DNA from: Lachnospiraceae bacterium
Lineage (GTDB): Bacteria; Bacillota; Clostridia; Lachnospirales; Lachnospiraceae
NCBI GenBank assembly: GCA_030536685.1
Contig: JAUNPP010000008.1
Span: 1 to 35,083 of the forward strand
Length of the DNA stretch: 35,083 bases
Direction of reading: 5' to 3'
Shown: positions 18,680-26,928 of the stretch, piece by piece
Position numbering within the stretch: the first letter of the stretch is position 1
Layout: each line of letters begins with the position of its first letter
Made by a program: the position numbers and the translations under genes
The notes under the pieces: model-generated
What the model was told of the DNA's origin: nothing
Seen by the model: only the letters and a program-made list of their open reading frames with translations
Database searches by the model: none

Positions 18680-18708
18680 ATTATAATAAAGTTGAGATAC
18701 CACGTCAA
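18680..18708 (-). promoter_or_regulatory. Near-consensus sigma-A promoter of the DAHP synthase gene
   Basis: On the minus strand TTGACG (18703-18708), a 17-bp spacer and a perfect TATAAT (18680-18685). The leader of about 75 nt shows no T-box or clear attenuator. Confidence 0.88.
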
Positions 18709-18765
18709 GTAGTTTAATGCTTTAAAGCAAAGAATTTTTTTAGCAGTTACAGCTTATAAAATGGT

Positions 18766-18792
18766 AAAACCGACACTGAAGTGTCGTGGTTT
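18766..18792 (-). terminator. Terminator of the SNF2 helicase gene
   Basis: On the minus strand AAACCACGACAC, loop TTCA and GTGTCGGTTTT form a hairpin with a two-base bulge and a T tract, about 30 bp after the helicase stop. Confidence 0.75.
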
Positions 18793-18819
18793 CAGACCGA
18801 ATTATTTCTTATGAAACGG

Positions 18820-21800
18820 CTACAGCAGCTTCATAAGCTCTTCTTTTGTTAATTCCGCAAGGCTGATCTGATTTCCGGTTAAAACCTGATCTACCAGATT
18901 CTGCTTTGCTTCCTGCAATTTGAGAATATTTTCTTCAATTGTACCTGCCGCGATCAAACGATATACATTCACCTCCCGCGTCTGGCCAATGCGGTGGGCG
19001 CGGTCGGTTGCCTGATTCTGAGCTGCCACATTCCACCAGGGATCGTAATGGATCACGGTATCTGCCTGCGTCAGGTTCAGACCGGTTCCTCCTGCTTTCA
19101 GCGAAATGAGGAAAATCGGAACTTCACCTTCTCCGAAGCGTTCCACAAGCTGCTGACGTTCTTTTTTCCCGGTCTGACCAGTCAGCGTAAAACAGGGAAT
19201 CTTCTCCCTGTAAAGTCTCTGCTCGATCAGATCCAGCATTCGCGCAAACTGTGAAAAGATCAGAATCCGGTGATTTCCATCCAGACAGGAATGAACCAGC
19301 TCCATCAGCGCCTCCATTTTGGCATTCGGCGCGGTAAAATCTTCATATATAAGAGAAGGCGCACAGCAAAGCTCACGGAGTCTGGTAAGATCTGCCAGAA
19401 TCGCTGCGCGGTTTCTGCGGAAGGAATCCTCCGTTTCATGCTCCAGATGTTTCTTTAAACGATACGCATTTGCAGTGTACAGCTTTTTCTGTTCTCCCTC
19501 CAGGGCAGGATAAAGAACAGAATCACATTTTTCAGGAAGCTCGGTCAGAACATCCTTTTTCAGGCGGCGGAGAATAAAGGGAGAAATCATATTGTGAAGT
19601 CTCGAAACAACCCGTTCATCCTGATCTTTCACCAGCGGCACCTCGAATATTGTATGAAACCGATTGTAGGAATATAAAAATCCGGGCATCAGATAATCAA
19701 AAATACTCCACAGCTCACCCAGCCTGTTTTCGACAGGAGTACCGGTCAGCGCAAACCGACGGACCGCGTGGATCTTCTTCACAGCGCGGGCATTCTGCGT
19801 TCCCTGATTTTTAATATACTGCGCTTCATCAAGAACCTGAAGCCGAAATTCAAATTCCGCATACAGATCCACATCCCGTCTCAGAAGATCGTAGGAAGTG
19901 ATCCAGATCTGTTCTTTCGGCTTCTCTTTCAGAAAGCCTTTTCGTTCTCTTCCATTGCCCGCAATTACAATGCTGGTCAATTCCGGCGCAAACCGGGAAA
20001 TCTCATGCTCCCAGTTATAGAGAAGCGATGAGGGGCATACGATCAGAGACGGACGCTCCTCCACAGCCCCTGCTTGTTCTTTTCGATAAATCCGCTGGAA
20101 CAGCGCAATCATCTGAACGGTTTTTCCAAGTCCCATATCATCCGCCAGAATCCCGCCAAATCCCATACGATCAAGCATCGCCAGCCACTGATACCCCTTT
20201 ATCTGATATTCCCGCAGATCAGTTTTCAGGCCTGTCGGAATCGGTTCCGGAGCTTTATCCTTCTTCTCCAGGCATTCTGTCAGTTTGGAAAAATACTCAT
20301 CATGGCTGTAGCTGGTGTGATGTGATTCAAATAATTTCTTCAGATACAGAGCCCGGCTGCCGGAGATATGCTGTATCTTTCCGGCAATCTCTCTGGAAGA
20401 AATCTGCAGACCCTCCATCAGCTCCGGAAGCACAGAAAGCTCCTGCTTTCGAAACATGACATAGCTCCCATCCTTCATCCGATAGCAGCTTTTCTTTTCC
20501 TCATACTGATTTAAAATCTGAACGAGATCGCTGCGGTCAATTCCATCCATATCGATGGAAAGCTCCAGCCAGTCTGAAAATGCCTGGACATGGAACTGCA
20601 GGTTGGAGGGCTGACGGATCTTCAGCTCCAGCAGGGAATCCGAAAGATGGATTTCACCAAGCGCCATAAAATCAGCAAAACCATTTGCCGCCAGCCGAAT
20701 CGCCATCTGCTCATCCTCATAGGTCGTCAGAAGCCCTTTATCCGAATAACGTCTTTCGAAATACTTTGCCGCAGCCAGCGCTACCCGCTTCTCCTGCGCA
20801 CGGTCGCGCCATGGCAGCGACGGATTTTCGCCGGTTATCGGGTTAAATGACTGCTCCCCGTAATGGTGGATGATCTTCAGTGTGATTTCCATCTCGCCCT
20901 GCCGGTCAAAGAAAAATTCTGTCCGCAGAGTTCTGGGCATATAATCAGAAAGGACTACCTCCGTACAATCCACCTGAGCATATTTTTGGAGCACAGGCAG
21001 TACATTGACACAAAAACCAGGCATATCCTGATCACTGATACGCGCACTTGCAGGCTGTTCCTCTCCCTTTTCCAGAAAACTCAGAAGAAACGGTTTCATA
21101 TACTTGCTGTACTGTGCATCCGCAATCCTCATAACCTCATTTTCCACCACATACAGGTGTTCATTGCCGGCAAAAACAGCCAGCTTATGACGCAGGATCA
21201 GATTCACTCCCAGTTCATGACGCAGGCCGCTCCGATAACGCAGAACCAGCGAAAGGTCGGGATTTTCTTCAAGGATTTTCAGATAGCCGGTCGAAGACAG
21301 GCCTTCCTCCGTCTCTATGAGAGGATCTGTAAATGCCTGAAACAACAAATCCATATCCTCCTGCCCGATAAGCAGAGTGCTGTTGTCCCTGCTGTATGCC
21401 GATACGTTTTCCGACATATGCCGTTCCGTTCCGATTTCTGGGATTCTGTCCTGAACGGCTGCCAGAACCCGGGCAAGGGCTACGCTTTCCTGATCAAATG
21501 CTTCCGGCACGTGATAAAAATCCAGATATTTTCCATACAGATATCTGCCTCCGCTTCGAAACGTCTCCACAAACGCAGAAATATCCCGTACCTTATAATA
21601 TTTGCTGCTTCCAATCTTCAGCTTCAGCGCCAGACGCCTGTCTTCCAGTGAAAGTACCGGCATCAGGTGGACCAGCTCCTCTTCGCTTTTTGTTCGCTCA
21701 ATATAATCAGCCAGAACCTCCAGCTGGCGGATCTGACCATATGCTTCAATCATGGGACGTACAAATTCCGCAGAGTCTGCATTCTGATTCTCCATCAGCT

Positions 21801-22092
21801 CCAGCCACCCAAGTGCCGCTGCTACCGCATGCGCACACAGATGTCCCTTTTTCAAATCGGGATGCATACAGCTGCAGCGGGAAGAAACAATCTTCCCGCC
21901 GCGTATTGTCAAATTAACCTGTTTCTCTGTTTCATGGTCGTTATGTGCTTCTGCAATCACCTTGATTTCATCCTTCCAGAAGCTTTTGGTGCATTGCAGC
22001 TTCACCTGTCCCATCTGATAAATATAATTCCCATCTTCATAAGCCCGGCGGCTTCCTGCCAGAGCCTGAATCGTATTGCGGGTAAAGGTCAT
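18820..22092 (-). CDS. SWIM zinc-finger SNF2-family helicase
   Basis: A 1090-residue Swi2/Snf2 ATPase, a DNA translocase thought to displace proteins (including RNA polymerase) from DNA. The N-terminal SWIM finger is CxC..CxH with Cys73, Cys75, Cys86 and His88. A middle region of about 500 residues matches the bacterial SNF2 N-terminal extension. The ATPase core holds ILADDMGLGKTVQMIALFQR (about 643-662), LDEAQYIKNQGTQ (about 754), ALTGTPVENRLGELWSIFDY, and the C-terminal helicase half with FLISLKAGGTGLNLTQAD and DRAHRIGQTREV. It starts 31 bp after argS and may be cotranscribed with it. Resembles the RapA/HelZ-type bacterial proteins; the precise substrate is unknown. Confidence 0.93.
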   Translation of the reverse strand: MTFTRNTIQALAGSRRAYEDGNYIYQMGQVKLQCTKSFWKDEIKVIAEAHNDHETEKQVNLTIRGGKIVSSRCSCMHPDLKKGHLCAHAVAAALGWLELMENQNADSAEFVRPMIEAYGQIRQLEVLADYIERTKSEEELVHLMPVLSLEDRRLALKLKIGSSKYYKVRDISAFVETFRSGGRYLYGKYLDFYHVPEAFDQESVALARVLAAVQDRIPEIGTERHMSENVSAYSRDNSTLLIGQEDMDLLFQAFTDPLIETEEGLSSTGYLKILEENPDLSLVLRYRSGLRHELGVNLILRHKLAVFAGNEHLYVVENEVMRIADAQYSKYMKPFLLSFLEKGEEQPASARISDQDMPGFCVNVLPVLQKYAQVDCTEVVLSDYMPRTLRTEFFFDRQGEMEITLKIIHHYGEQSFNPITGENPSLPWRDRAQEKRVALAAAKYFERRYSDKGLLTTYEDEQMAIRLAANGFADFMALGEIHLSDSLLELKIRQPSNLQFHVQAFSDWLELSIDMDGIDRSDLVQILNQYEEKKSCYRMKDGSYVMFRKQELSVLPELMEGLQISSREIAGKIQHISGSRALYLKKLFESHHTSYSHDEYFSKLTECLEKKDKAPEPIPTGLKTDLREYQIKGYQWLAMLDRMGFGGILADDMGLGKTVQMIALFQRIYRKEQAGAVEERPSLIVCPSSLLYNWEHEISRFAPELTSIVIAGNGRERKGFLKEKPKEQIWITSYDLLRRDVDLYAEFEFRLQVLDEAQYIKNQGTQNARAVKKIHAVRRFALTGTPVENRLGELWSIFDYLMPGFLYSYNRFHTIFEVPLVKDQDERVVSRLHNMISPFILRRLKKDVLTELPEKCDSVLYPALEGEQKKLYTANAYRLKKHLEHETEDSFRRNRAAILADLTRLRELCCAPSLIYEDFTAPNAKMEALMELVHSCLDGNHRILIFSQFARMLDLIEQRLYREKIPCFTLTGQTGKKERQQLVERFGEGEVPIFLISLKAGGTGLNLTQADTVIHYDPWWNVAAQNQATDRAHRIGQTREVNVYRLIAAGTIEENILKLQEAKQNLVDQVLTGNQISLAELTKEELMKLL

Positions 22093-22123
22093 AAATCACA
22101 TTCCCCTATATTATTATCGTTAC

Positions 22124-23896
22124 TTACATTCTTTCCGGTGCTTCAAATCCAAGCAGGTCGATACAGGTTTCCAGTACTCTGCGGGTTAATGCCAGAAGGC
22201 TGATATATCCTGCCTTTACTGCCTCATCCTCCTCCGCCAGAATCCTGGTTTCATGATAAAATTTGTTAAATGCATTAGAAACCTCATAAATATATGCACA
22301 CAGTCTGTGAGGCGCTGTCTCCGTAAATGCCAGCTCTACGGTATCGCTGAAACGGGTCAGAATCAGCTGCAGAGCCTTCTCGCTTGCACTGCGCGCTGCA
22401 CATACGGTGCCTGCCAAACTTCCTGCCGCACCGACAGTTTCTTCATATTTATGAATAATTGATTTAATACGTACAATCGTATACAAAATGTAAGGGCCGG
22501 TATCTCCTTCAAAAGAAGTGAAACGGTCTACATCAAAGATGTAATCTTTCGATGCCTGATTTGACAGATCTCCGTATTTGATAGCGGAAAGCGCTACCAT
22601 TCTTGCCGTTTTCATTGCTTCGTCTTCCGATACCGTGCGGTTTTCTTTGATTTTTTCGTAAACCGCATCCGTGATTTCACGGATCAGCACTTCCAGACGC
22701 ATAACGCCGCCGTCGCGGGTCTTAAAGGGCTTGCCGTCCTTGCCGTTCATAGTACCAAATCCCAGGAAACCAAGCTTTGTCTCGGGACGTACGATACCTG
22801 TCTTTCTTGCGGTACGGAATACCTGTCTGAAATGCATCTCCTGGCGTTTGTCCACTACATAAAGCACATAATCCGGCGCAAACAGCTTTTCACGTTCTAC
22901 CAGAGTTGCAAGGTCTGTTGTAGAATACAAAGTCGCACCATCTGATTTCACGATAATGCAGGGAGGAACCTCTTTTGTATCGGTTTCTTCCTTTACGTCT
23001 ACAACAAGCGCGCCCTGACTTTCATGAGCAAAGCCTTTGTCCTTCATCATCTGGATCATATCCGGAATATAAGGCTGCGCATCGCTTTCCTTTTTCCATA
23101 AATCAAAGGTAACATTTAAAAACTGATAATTTTTCTTCAGATCCGCAATGGAAACGTTCAAAATGTGATTCCAGATTGCACGGTAGCCGGGTTTGCCCTG
23201 CTGCAGCATAACGGTTGCGTCGTGAGCTGCGGCTGCAAATTCCTCATCTGCCTTTGCCTTTTTGCTGGCTTCCGGATAGATTTCTTCCAGCTCTCCGATT
23301 GTAAACGGAGCTTCCTTCGGATATTCTCCGGTATACTGATCGTCAAAATATACCAGCTCCGGCTTGCGCAGCTTCAGCTCTGCAATGATCAGACCCATCT
23401 GCAGACCCCAGTCGCCCAGATGAACGTCACCTGCTACATCATAGCCTACATAACGTCCGATACGCTTCAAACTTTCACCGATGATAGCAGAACGCAAATG
23501 ACCGACATGCAGCGGTTTTGCTACATTCGGGCCGCCGTAATCAATGATAACCTTACGTCCGTTTCCCAGATTTGCACAGCCAAGTGCTTCATCCTCTGCT
23601 TCCTGATTCAGATAAGAAGCCACAAACTCTTCTTTCAGCTTCAGATTGATAAAGCCGGGCTTTACCATCTGTACTTCCGAAAAAATCGCACTGTCTTTCA
23701 TAGCGGCAACTACATCCTCTGCAATCATAAAAGGTGCCTTGTGATATGCCTTAGCCGCGGCCATAGCACCGTTACACTGATATTCACATAAATCAGGGCG
23801 ATTGGATACGCTGACTTTGCCATAAGAAGCATCGTATCCACAGCTCTCAAAAGCTTTCATCAGCTCGCCTGATAAAACTGCATTCAATTTCTCCAT
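22124..23896 (-). CDS. argS: Arginyl-tRNA synthetase
   Basis: Class I aminoacyl-tRNA synthetase charging tRNA-Arg. It is 590 residues, the usual length. An N-terminal Add1 domain precedes the HIGH-type motif in PNVAKPLHVGHLRSAIIGES (HVGH). The MNGKDGKPFKTRDGGVMRLE loop stands in place of KMSKS, common in this family. The DALR anticodon-binding domain ends in ALTRRVLETCIDLLGFEAPERM (ending LLGFEAPERM). It has its own promoter and a short leader hairpin. No T-box is present, which is unremarkable for argS. Confidence 0.98.
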   Translation of the reverse strand: MEKLNAVLSGELMKAFESCGYDASYGKVSVSNRPDLCEYQCNGAMAAAKAYHKAPFMIAEDVVAAMKDSAIFSEVQMVKPGFINLKLKEEFVASYLNQEAEDEALGCANLGNGRKVIIDYGGPNVAKPLHVGHLRSAIIGESLKRIGRYVGYDVAGDVHLGDWGLQMGLIIAELKLRKPELVYFDDQYTGEYPKEAPFTIGELEEIYPEASKKAKADEEFAAAAHDATVMLQQGKPGYRAIWNHILNVSIADLKKNYQFLNVTFDLWKKESDAQPYIPDMIQMMKDKGFAHESQGALVVDVKEETDTKEVPPCIIVKSDGATLYSTTDLATLVEREKLFAPDYVLYVVDKRQEMHFRQVFRTARKTGIVRPETKLGFLGFGTMNGKDGKPFKTRDGGVMRLEVLIREITDAVYEKIKENRTVSEDEAMKTARMVALSAIKYGDLSNQASKDYIFDVDRFTSFEGDTGPYILYTIVRIKSIIHKYEETVGAAGSLAGTVCAARSASEKALQLILTRFSDTVELAFTETAPHRLCAYIYEVSNAFNKFYHETRILAEEDEAVKAGYISLLALTRRVLETCIDLLGFEAPERM

Positions 23897-23930
23897 CGGT
23901 TTCTCCTTATATCAACTCTCAGATTCCCAC

Positions 23931-23958
23931 AGAAAGCCCAAACTTACCGGGCATTTCT
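23931..23958 (-). promoter_or_regulatory. Leader hairpin of argS
   Basis: Between promoter and start codon the minus strand reads AGAAATGCCC, a 9-nt loop and GGGCTTTCT. This is a short stem followed by few T residues. It may be a weak attenuator or only a structured leader. Confidence 0.35.
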
Positions 23959-23971
23959 TATGGAATGAACC

Positions 23972-24000
23972 ATTATATCATATTTTGATGAAAATAACAA
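23972..24000 (-). promoter_or_regulatory. argS sigma-A promoter
   Basis: On the minus strand TTGTTA (23995-24000), a 17-bp spacer and TATAAT (23972-23977). The -35 abuts the tandem repeat block at 24002-24091. Confidence 0.8.
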
Positions 24001-24001
24001 T

Positions 24002-24091
24002 CTCACAAATCAATCTGCACACGATAAAACTCGCAAATCGCAAATCAATCTGTACACGATAATCTCGCAAATCAATCTGCACACGGTAAAC
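24002..24091. repeat. Three tandem copies of a 28-bp unit upstream of argS
   Basis: CTCrCAAATCAATCTGyACA then CGrTAA occurs three times at spacings of about 28 and 35 bp. The middle copy has an extra internal CGCAAAT. The block begins two bases from the argS -35 and its last copy runs into the left arm of the 21-bp inverted repeat. Confidence 0.92.
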
Positions 24092-24357
24092 GCATGATTT
24101 TTATAACAGTTTATTCTATTGTTATAAAAGGCTGTGAAAGCTCCATTACAGTAATATCCTGTTCAGGGACGCGCTCTCGCTCGGATCGAACGCAGCGGTA
24201 CTAAACTCTCGAACTGTCTTTCAGACAGCCCGATCGTTAAGTGCCGGCGTTCTCTATGGTCCCTTTCACAGGATATTACTGTAATTCCGCCGCCAAGGTT
24301 TTGCGATACTACAACTACAGGTTTAACAGATACTGGAAAATCATGCGTTTACCGTGT
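24081..24357. repeat. Nested palindromic element between argS and rsmF
   Basis: Outer perfect 21-bp arms lie at 24081-24101 and 24337-24357 (core CGGTAAACGCATGATTTT). Within are TTTTATAACA/TGTTATAAAA (24099-24108, 24120-24129) and a perfect 18-bp pair, ATTACAGTAATATCCTGT (24145-24162) with its complement at 24268-24285. Inside that is a compact 100-nt core with CTGTCT-TTC-AGACAG and AACGC..GCGTT-type pairs. No reading frame or target duplication is seen. It contains TGTTCAGGGACGC, the complement of a loop motif in the hairpin elements at 10395 and 15877. Confidence 0.85.
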
Positions 24358-24430
24358 CAATTCTCACAGGATATTACTGGAATTTTGCCGCTGCAGTTTT
24401 GTGATATTTTACAGCTGCCAGTTTACTCTA
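24264..24430. repeat. Direct duplication including the rsmF 3' end
   Basis: About 70 bp at 24264-24335 and 24361-24430 align at roughly 70-75% identity. The best block is TCACAGGATATTACTG, followed by AATT..GCCGC and GTTTTG.GATA. The second copy holds the last codons and stop of the methyltransferase gene. The right arm of the 21-bp inverted repeat lies between the copies. Confidence 0.7.
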
Positions 24431-25794
24431 AGCCCCTTGGGATAATGATTTTTTACGATCTGGCTGCTGGCTTTTCCCCAGCCTGATGAAACTCCGTCTG
24501 TGCAGACCAGAACCCAGCCTTTTTCGTTTCCGCAATTCAGCGTTTCTCCCTGCAGATAGTGATAAATCTGCTCCTGATCACAATCAATTACCTGCTTTAC
24601 TTCCCCGGGCACAAGAGCCATCGCAAGGGCATGATCCGGTTTGAATATTTTGCCCTTCTGTTCACCGATCTGCAGACCGGGACGCACTACCTTCAGGCCT
24701 TTTAACGGCGGGCAAAATTCGGGTACACGGTAAAGCCTGGTACCGAAAAAGATATATTCGCCCTGCAGCGGCGCGGTCAGCGTTTCCTTTTCCCAGAGCT
24801 TAAATTCCTTCAGTTTTTTGCTGTCATCCCAGTGGATCGTTTTTTCCTTTTTGAGAAGTCCCTTTGCATCTTCCTCACGGCTGTCTGTCCGCTGACCGGC
24901 TTTTTTCAGCACGGCAACTCCATGGCCCTCTCCTTTCAGGCGATGCGGCCACAGATGCCAGGTTCCCGGCAGTTTCCCCGGTGTAAAGTGAGAACAATCC
25001 GCAGAAAGATCTGCCTCCATCCAGGGGCATACCTCCTGAAAGCGTTCTATCACGCCTTCATTTTCTTCCTCGGCAAATGTACAGGTGGAGTAAACCAGAC
25101 GTCCTCCTGGTTTTAACATCCTTTCAGCCTCCAGCAAAATCGAAAACTGGCGGTCGGCGCACATCTGTACATGTTCCGGACTCCACTCGGATACCGCATT
25201 CTCGTCCTTTCGGAACATTCCCTCACCGGAGCACGGCGCATCACAGAGAATCCGGTCAAAAAAGCCTTCAAACCGATCTGCGAGGCGGGCTGGTGTTTCA
25301 TTACAGACGAGAACGTTTCGCACACCCATCCGTTCCATATTCTGAGAAAGGATCTTTGCTCTGGCGGGATGGATCTCATTCACCACCAAAAGTCCCTCAC
25401 CCTTCATTGCAGATGCCAGCTGAGAAGATTTTCCGCCCGGCGCAGCGCACAGATCCAGCACCCGCTCCCCGGGCAATGCGCCAAGAAGCTCAGCTGCTGA
25501 CATGGCACTTGGCTCCTGAATATAGTAAAGACCTGCTTCATGCCATACATGGCGTCCCGGCCGTGCCTTTTCATCGTAATAAAAACCGTCTTTACACCAG
25601 GGAACCGGGTCAAGATGAAAGTTCTGCTCCTTTGGCAAAGCATCTGCCAGTCTGCAGAATTTTTCTCTGGAAATTTTCAGTTCATTCACCCTGAGTCCCT
25701 GATAGCGGCTCATTTCATAACTTTTTAAAAATGCATCAAACTCCGTTCCCAGAGTCTGCTTCATACGTATCATAAATGATTCCGGCAGATTCAT
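24409..25794 (-). CDS. RsmF-like rRNA cytosine-C5 methyltransferase (NOL1/NOP2/Sun family)
   Basis: A SAM-dependent methyltransferase expected to form m5C in 16S rRNA; 461 residues. The SAM-binding motif is RVLDLCAAPGGKSSQLASAM. DAPCSGEGMFRKDENAVSEW has the motif IV cysteine and YSTCTFAEEENEGVIERFQE has the motif VI catalytic cysteine. The C-terminal 170 residues resemble the PUA-like extension of RsmF/YebU homologues. It begins 9 bp after the sigma-like gene and is almost certainly cotranscribed with it. Its last codons lie in a diverged direct repeat. The modified position cannot be assigned from sequence. Confidence 0.93.
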   Translation of the reverse strand: MNLPESFMIRMKQTLGTEFDAFLKSYEMSRYQGLRVNELKISREKFCRLADALPKEQNFHLDPVPWCKDGFYYDEKARPGRHVWHEAGLYYIQEPSAMSAAELLGALPGERVLDLCAAPGGKSSQLASAMKGEGLLVVNEIHPARAKILSQNMERMGVRNVLVCNETPARLADRFEGFFDRILCDAPCSGEGMFRKDENAVSEWSPEHVQMCADRQFSILLEAERMLKPGGRLVYSTCTFAEEENEGVIERFQEVCPWMEADLSADCSHFTPGKLPGTWHLWPHRLKGEGHGVAVLKKAGQRTDSREEDAKGLLKKEKTIHWDDSKKLKEFKLWEKETLTAPLQGEYIFFGTRLYRVPEFCPPLKGLKVVRPGLQIGEQKGKIFKPDHALAMALVPGEVKQVIDCDQEQIYHYLQGETLNCGNEKGWVLVCTDGVSSGWGKASSQIVKNHYPKGLRVNWQL

Positions 25795-25803
25795 GAAAAC
25801 CTC

Positions 25804-26583
25804 CTACTCACCGCCCAGGCCTGTCTCATCAATCGTCATGGCGTTCATGGACATTTTCATAACCGATTCCACTTCTTCCGGTCGAACATGGAGCTTCTCT
25901 GCAAGATCCTCGATCGTAGGCTGCTCGCCCTCATCTCCCGCATACTCTTCGGAAGCATCCATCAGCTGATTGGCCATATCCGCCATTCGCTTTTTAAAAG
26001 AATCATTTCCCGCATATTCTTCAATCAGAAGCTCCATTGCACGGGAAATCCGTTTCTTTAAATCCTCCTGAAAACCGCATCCTTCATGCTCATCCACCAG
26101 CATCAGAAGCTCCACATTGCCCTCCTGAACCAAATCGGAAAGCGGAACTCCATGCCCTGCAAAGCTGCCGGCCATCTCTACAACCTGTCTTAAGTTTCCT
26201 TCCACCAGAAGCTGCCTTGCCTGCCGGTCACCGGAAAGCTTTCGTTCAAATAAAAGCTTTTCCTCACACGCTTCATATCCCTTTATCAGCTCCAGCTCCT
26301 TCAGGTAGGAACGGTAGATTTTCTTCTCTTTATCTTCCATCGCAGGAGCTTTGCGGGCTGCTGTCATCTTCACGGCTGAAGCCCGGTTTGTCTGCGCCTC
26401 CTCTTCCGATAAAATAGAAACTCCATTTGCTTTCAGATAGCTTCTTAAAGAAAGAAGCTGGTCTGCATTCAGATTTGCATCCGCAAATGGTTCCTCCATC
26501 ATCCCTTCTGTAATCGAACCGCCGCGGCTCTGTGCCAAAGCAAGCAGTTCCTGCACTTTTTCTAAAAATTCACTCTGATTCAT
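25804..26583 (-). CDS. Sigma-70-like protein lacking region 4
   Basis: A 259-residue protein related to the primary sigma factor. Residues about 1-60 resemble region 1.1 (LEKVQELLALAQSRGGSITE). RQLLVEGNLRQVVEMAGSFA and LSDLVQEGNVELLMLVDEHE correspond to regions 1.2-2.2, which contact core polymerase. The region 3-like part is QPTIEDLAEKLHVRPEEVES. Where region 2.3-2.4 should give -10 recognition there is only a short Glu/Lys-rich stretch, and the protein ends where region 4 should begin. It may bind core polymerase without binding promoters in the usual way, for example as a regulator or a relic. GAGAGGTTATAG precedes the ATG. It is the first gene of an operon with the rRNA methyltransferase. 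Confidence 0.75.
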   Translation of the reverse strand: MNQSEFLEKVQELLALAQSRGGSITEGMMEEPFADANLNADQLLSLRSYLKANGVSILSEEEAQTNRASAVKMTAARKAPAMEDKEKKIYRSYLKELELIKGYEACEEKLLFERKLSGDRQARQLLVEGNLRQVVEMAGSFAGHGVPLSDLVQEGNVELLMLVDEHEGCGFQEDLKKRISRAMELLIEEYAGNDSFKKRMADMANQLMDASEEYAGDEGEQPTIEDLAEKLHVRPEEVESVMKMSMNAMTIDETGLGGE

Positions 26584-26675
26584 CTATAACCTCTCTTATC
26601 TGTTTCAAACAACTAAAACTTCCCCAAACATCCATCTTTGCCCCGGGACGAAGCCACCGGTTCCTCCGATATATC

Positions 26676-26705
26676 AAAAACCGCTGCCGGAACACAACCG
26701 GCAAC
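26676..26705 (-). promoter_or_regulatory. Attenuator-like hairpin in the leader of the sigma-like gene
   Basis: On the minus strand TGCCGG, loop TTGTGTT and CCGGCA are followed by GCGGTTTTTG. It is a terminator-like structure lying between the promoter at 26716-26744 and the start codon at 26583, with about 95 nt of further leader after it. No riboswitch class is recognised. Confidence 0.5.
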
Positions 26706-26715
26706 GAACATTTAT

Positions 26716-26744
26716 ATCATAACCCATCACAGAATCATACGCAA
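26716..26744 (-). promoter_or_regulatory. Promoter of the sigma-like gene / rsmF operon
   Basis: On the minus strand TTGCGT (26739-26744), a 17-bp spacer and TATGAT (26716-26721). The leader would be about 130 nt. The remainder of the gap, 26745-26928, is very AT-rich, with a GTTGCA/TGCAAC dyad near 26870-26890 but no gene. Confidence 0.6.
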
Positions 26745-26928
26745 GTAAAATTGTACCGTCAGTTTTTCTTCCAAAAATTATACATTTTTTTTTGCATTTT
26801 TTTATAAATCCTGTATAAATATTCCCTTGGTTTTTTTCTGCAAACGTTGTATATTATTTTGCAGCATATAGTTGCATATTAATTTGCAACATATAAATGC
26901 ATGGAACGGGACATATTACGGGGTATCT

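Noticed and set aside
23897..23971. T-box or other tRNA-responsive leader of argS
   Set aside because: The leader is under 80 nt with no T-box signature sequence; only one short hairpin is seen.
24002..24091. CRISPR-like array
   Set aside because: Three similar units are directly joined without unique spacers, and no cas genes are present; this is a simple tandem repeat.
24081..24357. Insertion sequence with terminal inverted repeats
   Set aside because: The 21-bp arms enclose only about 235 bp with no transposase frame, and no flanking target duplication is evident; at most a non-autonomous element.
25077..25694. A 205-codon plus-strand open frame inside the rRNA methyltransferase gene
   Set aside because: It is antisense to a well-conserved gene, has a Pro/Arg/Ser-rich composition typical of shadow frames, and has no ribosome site.
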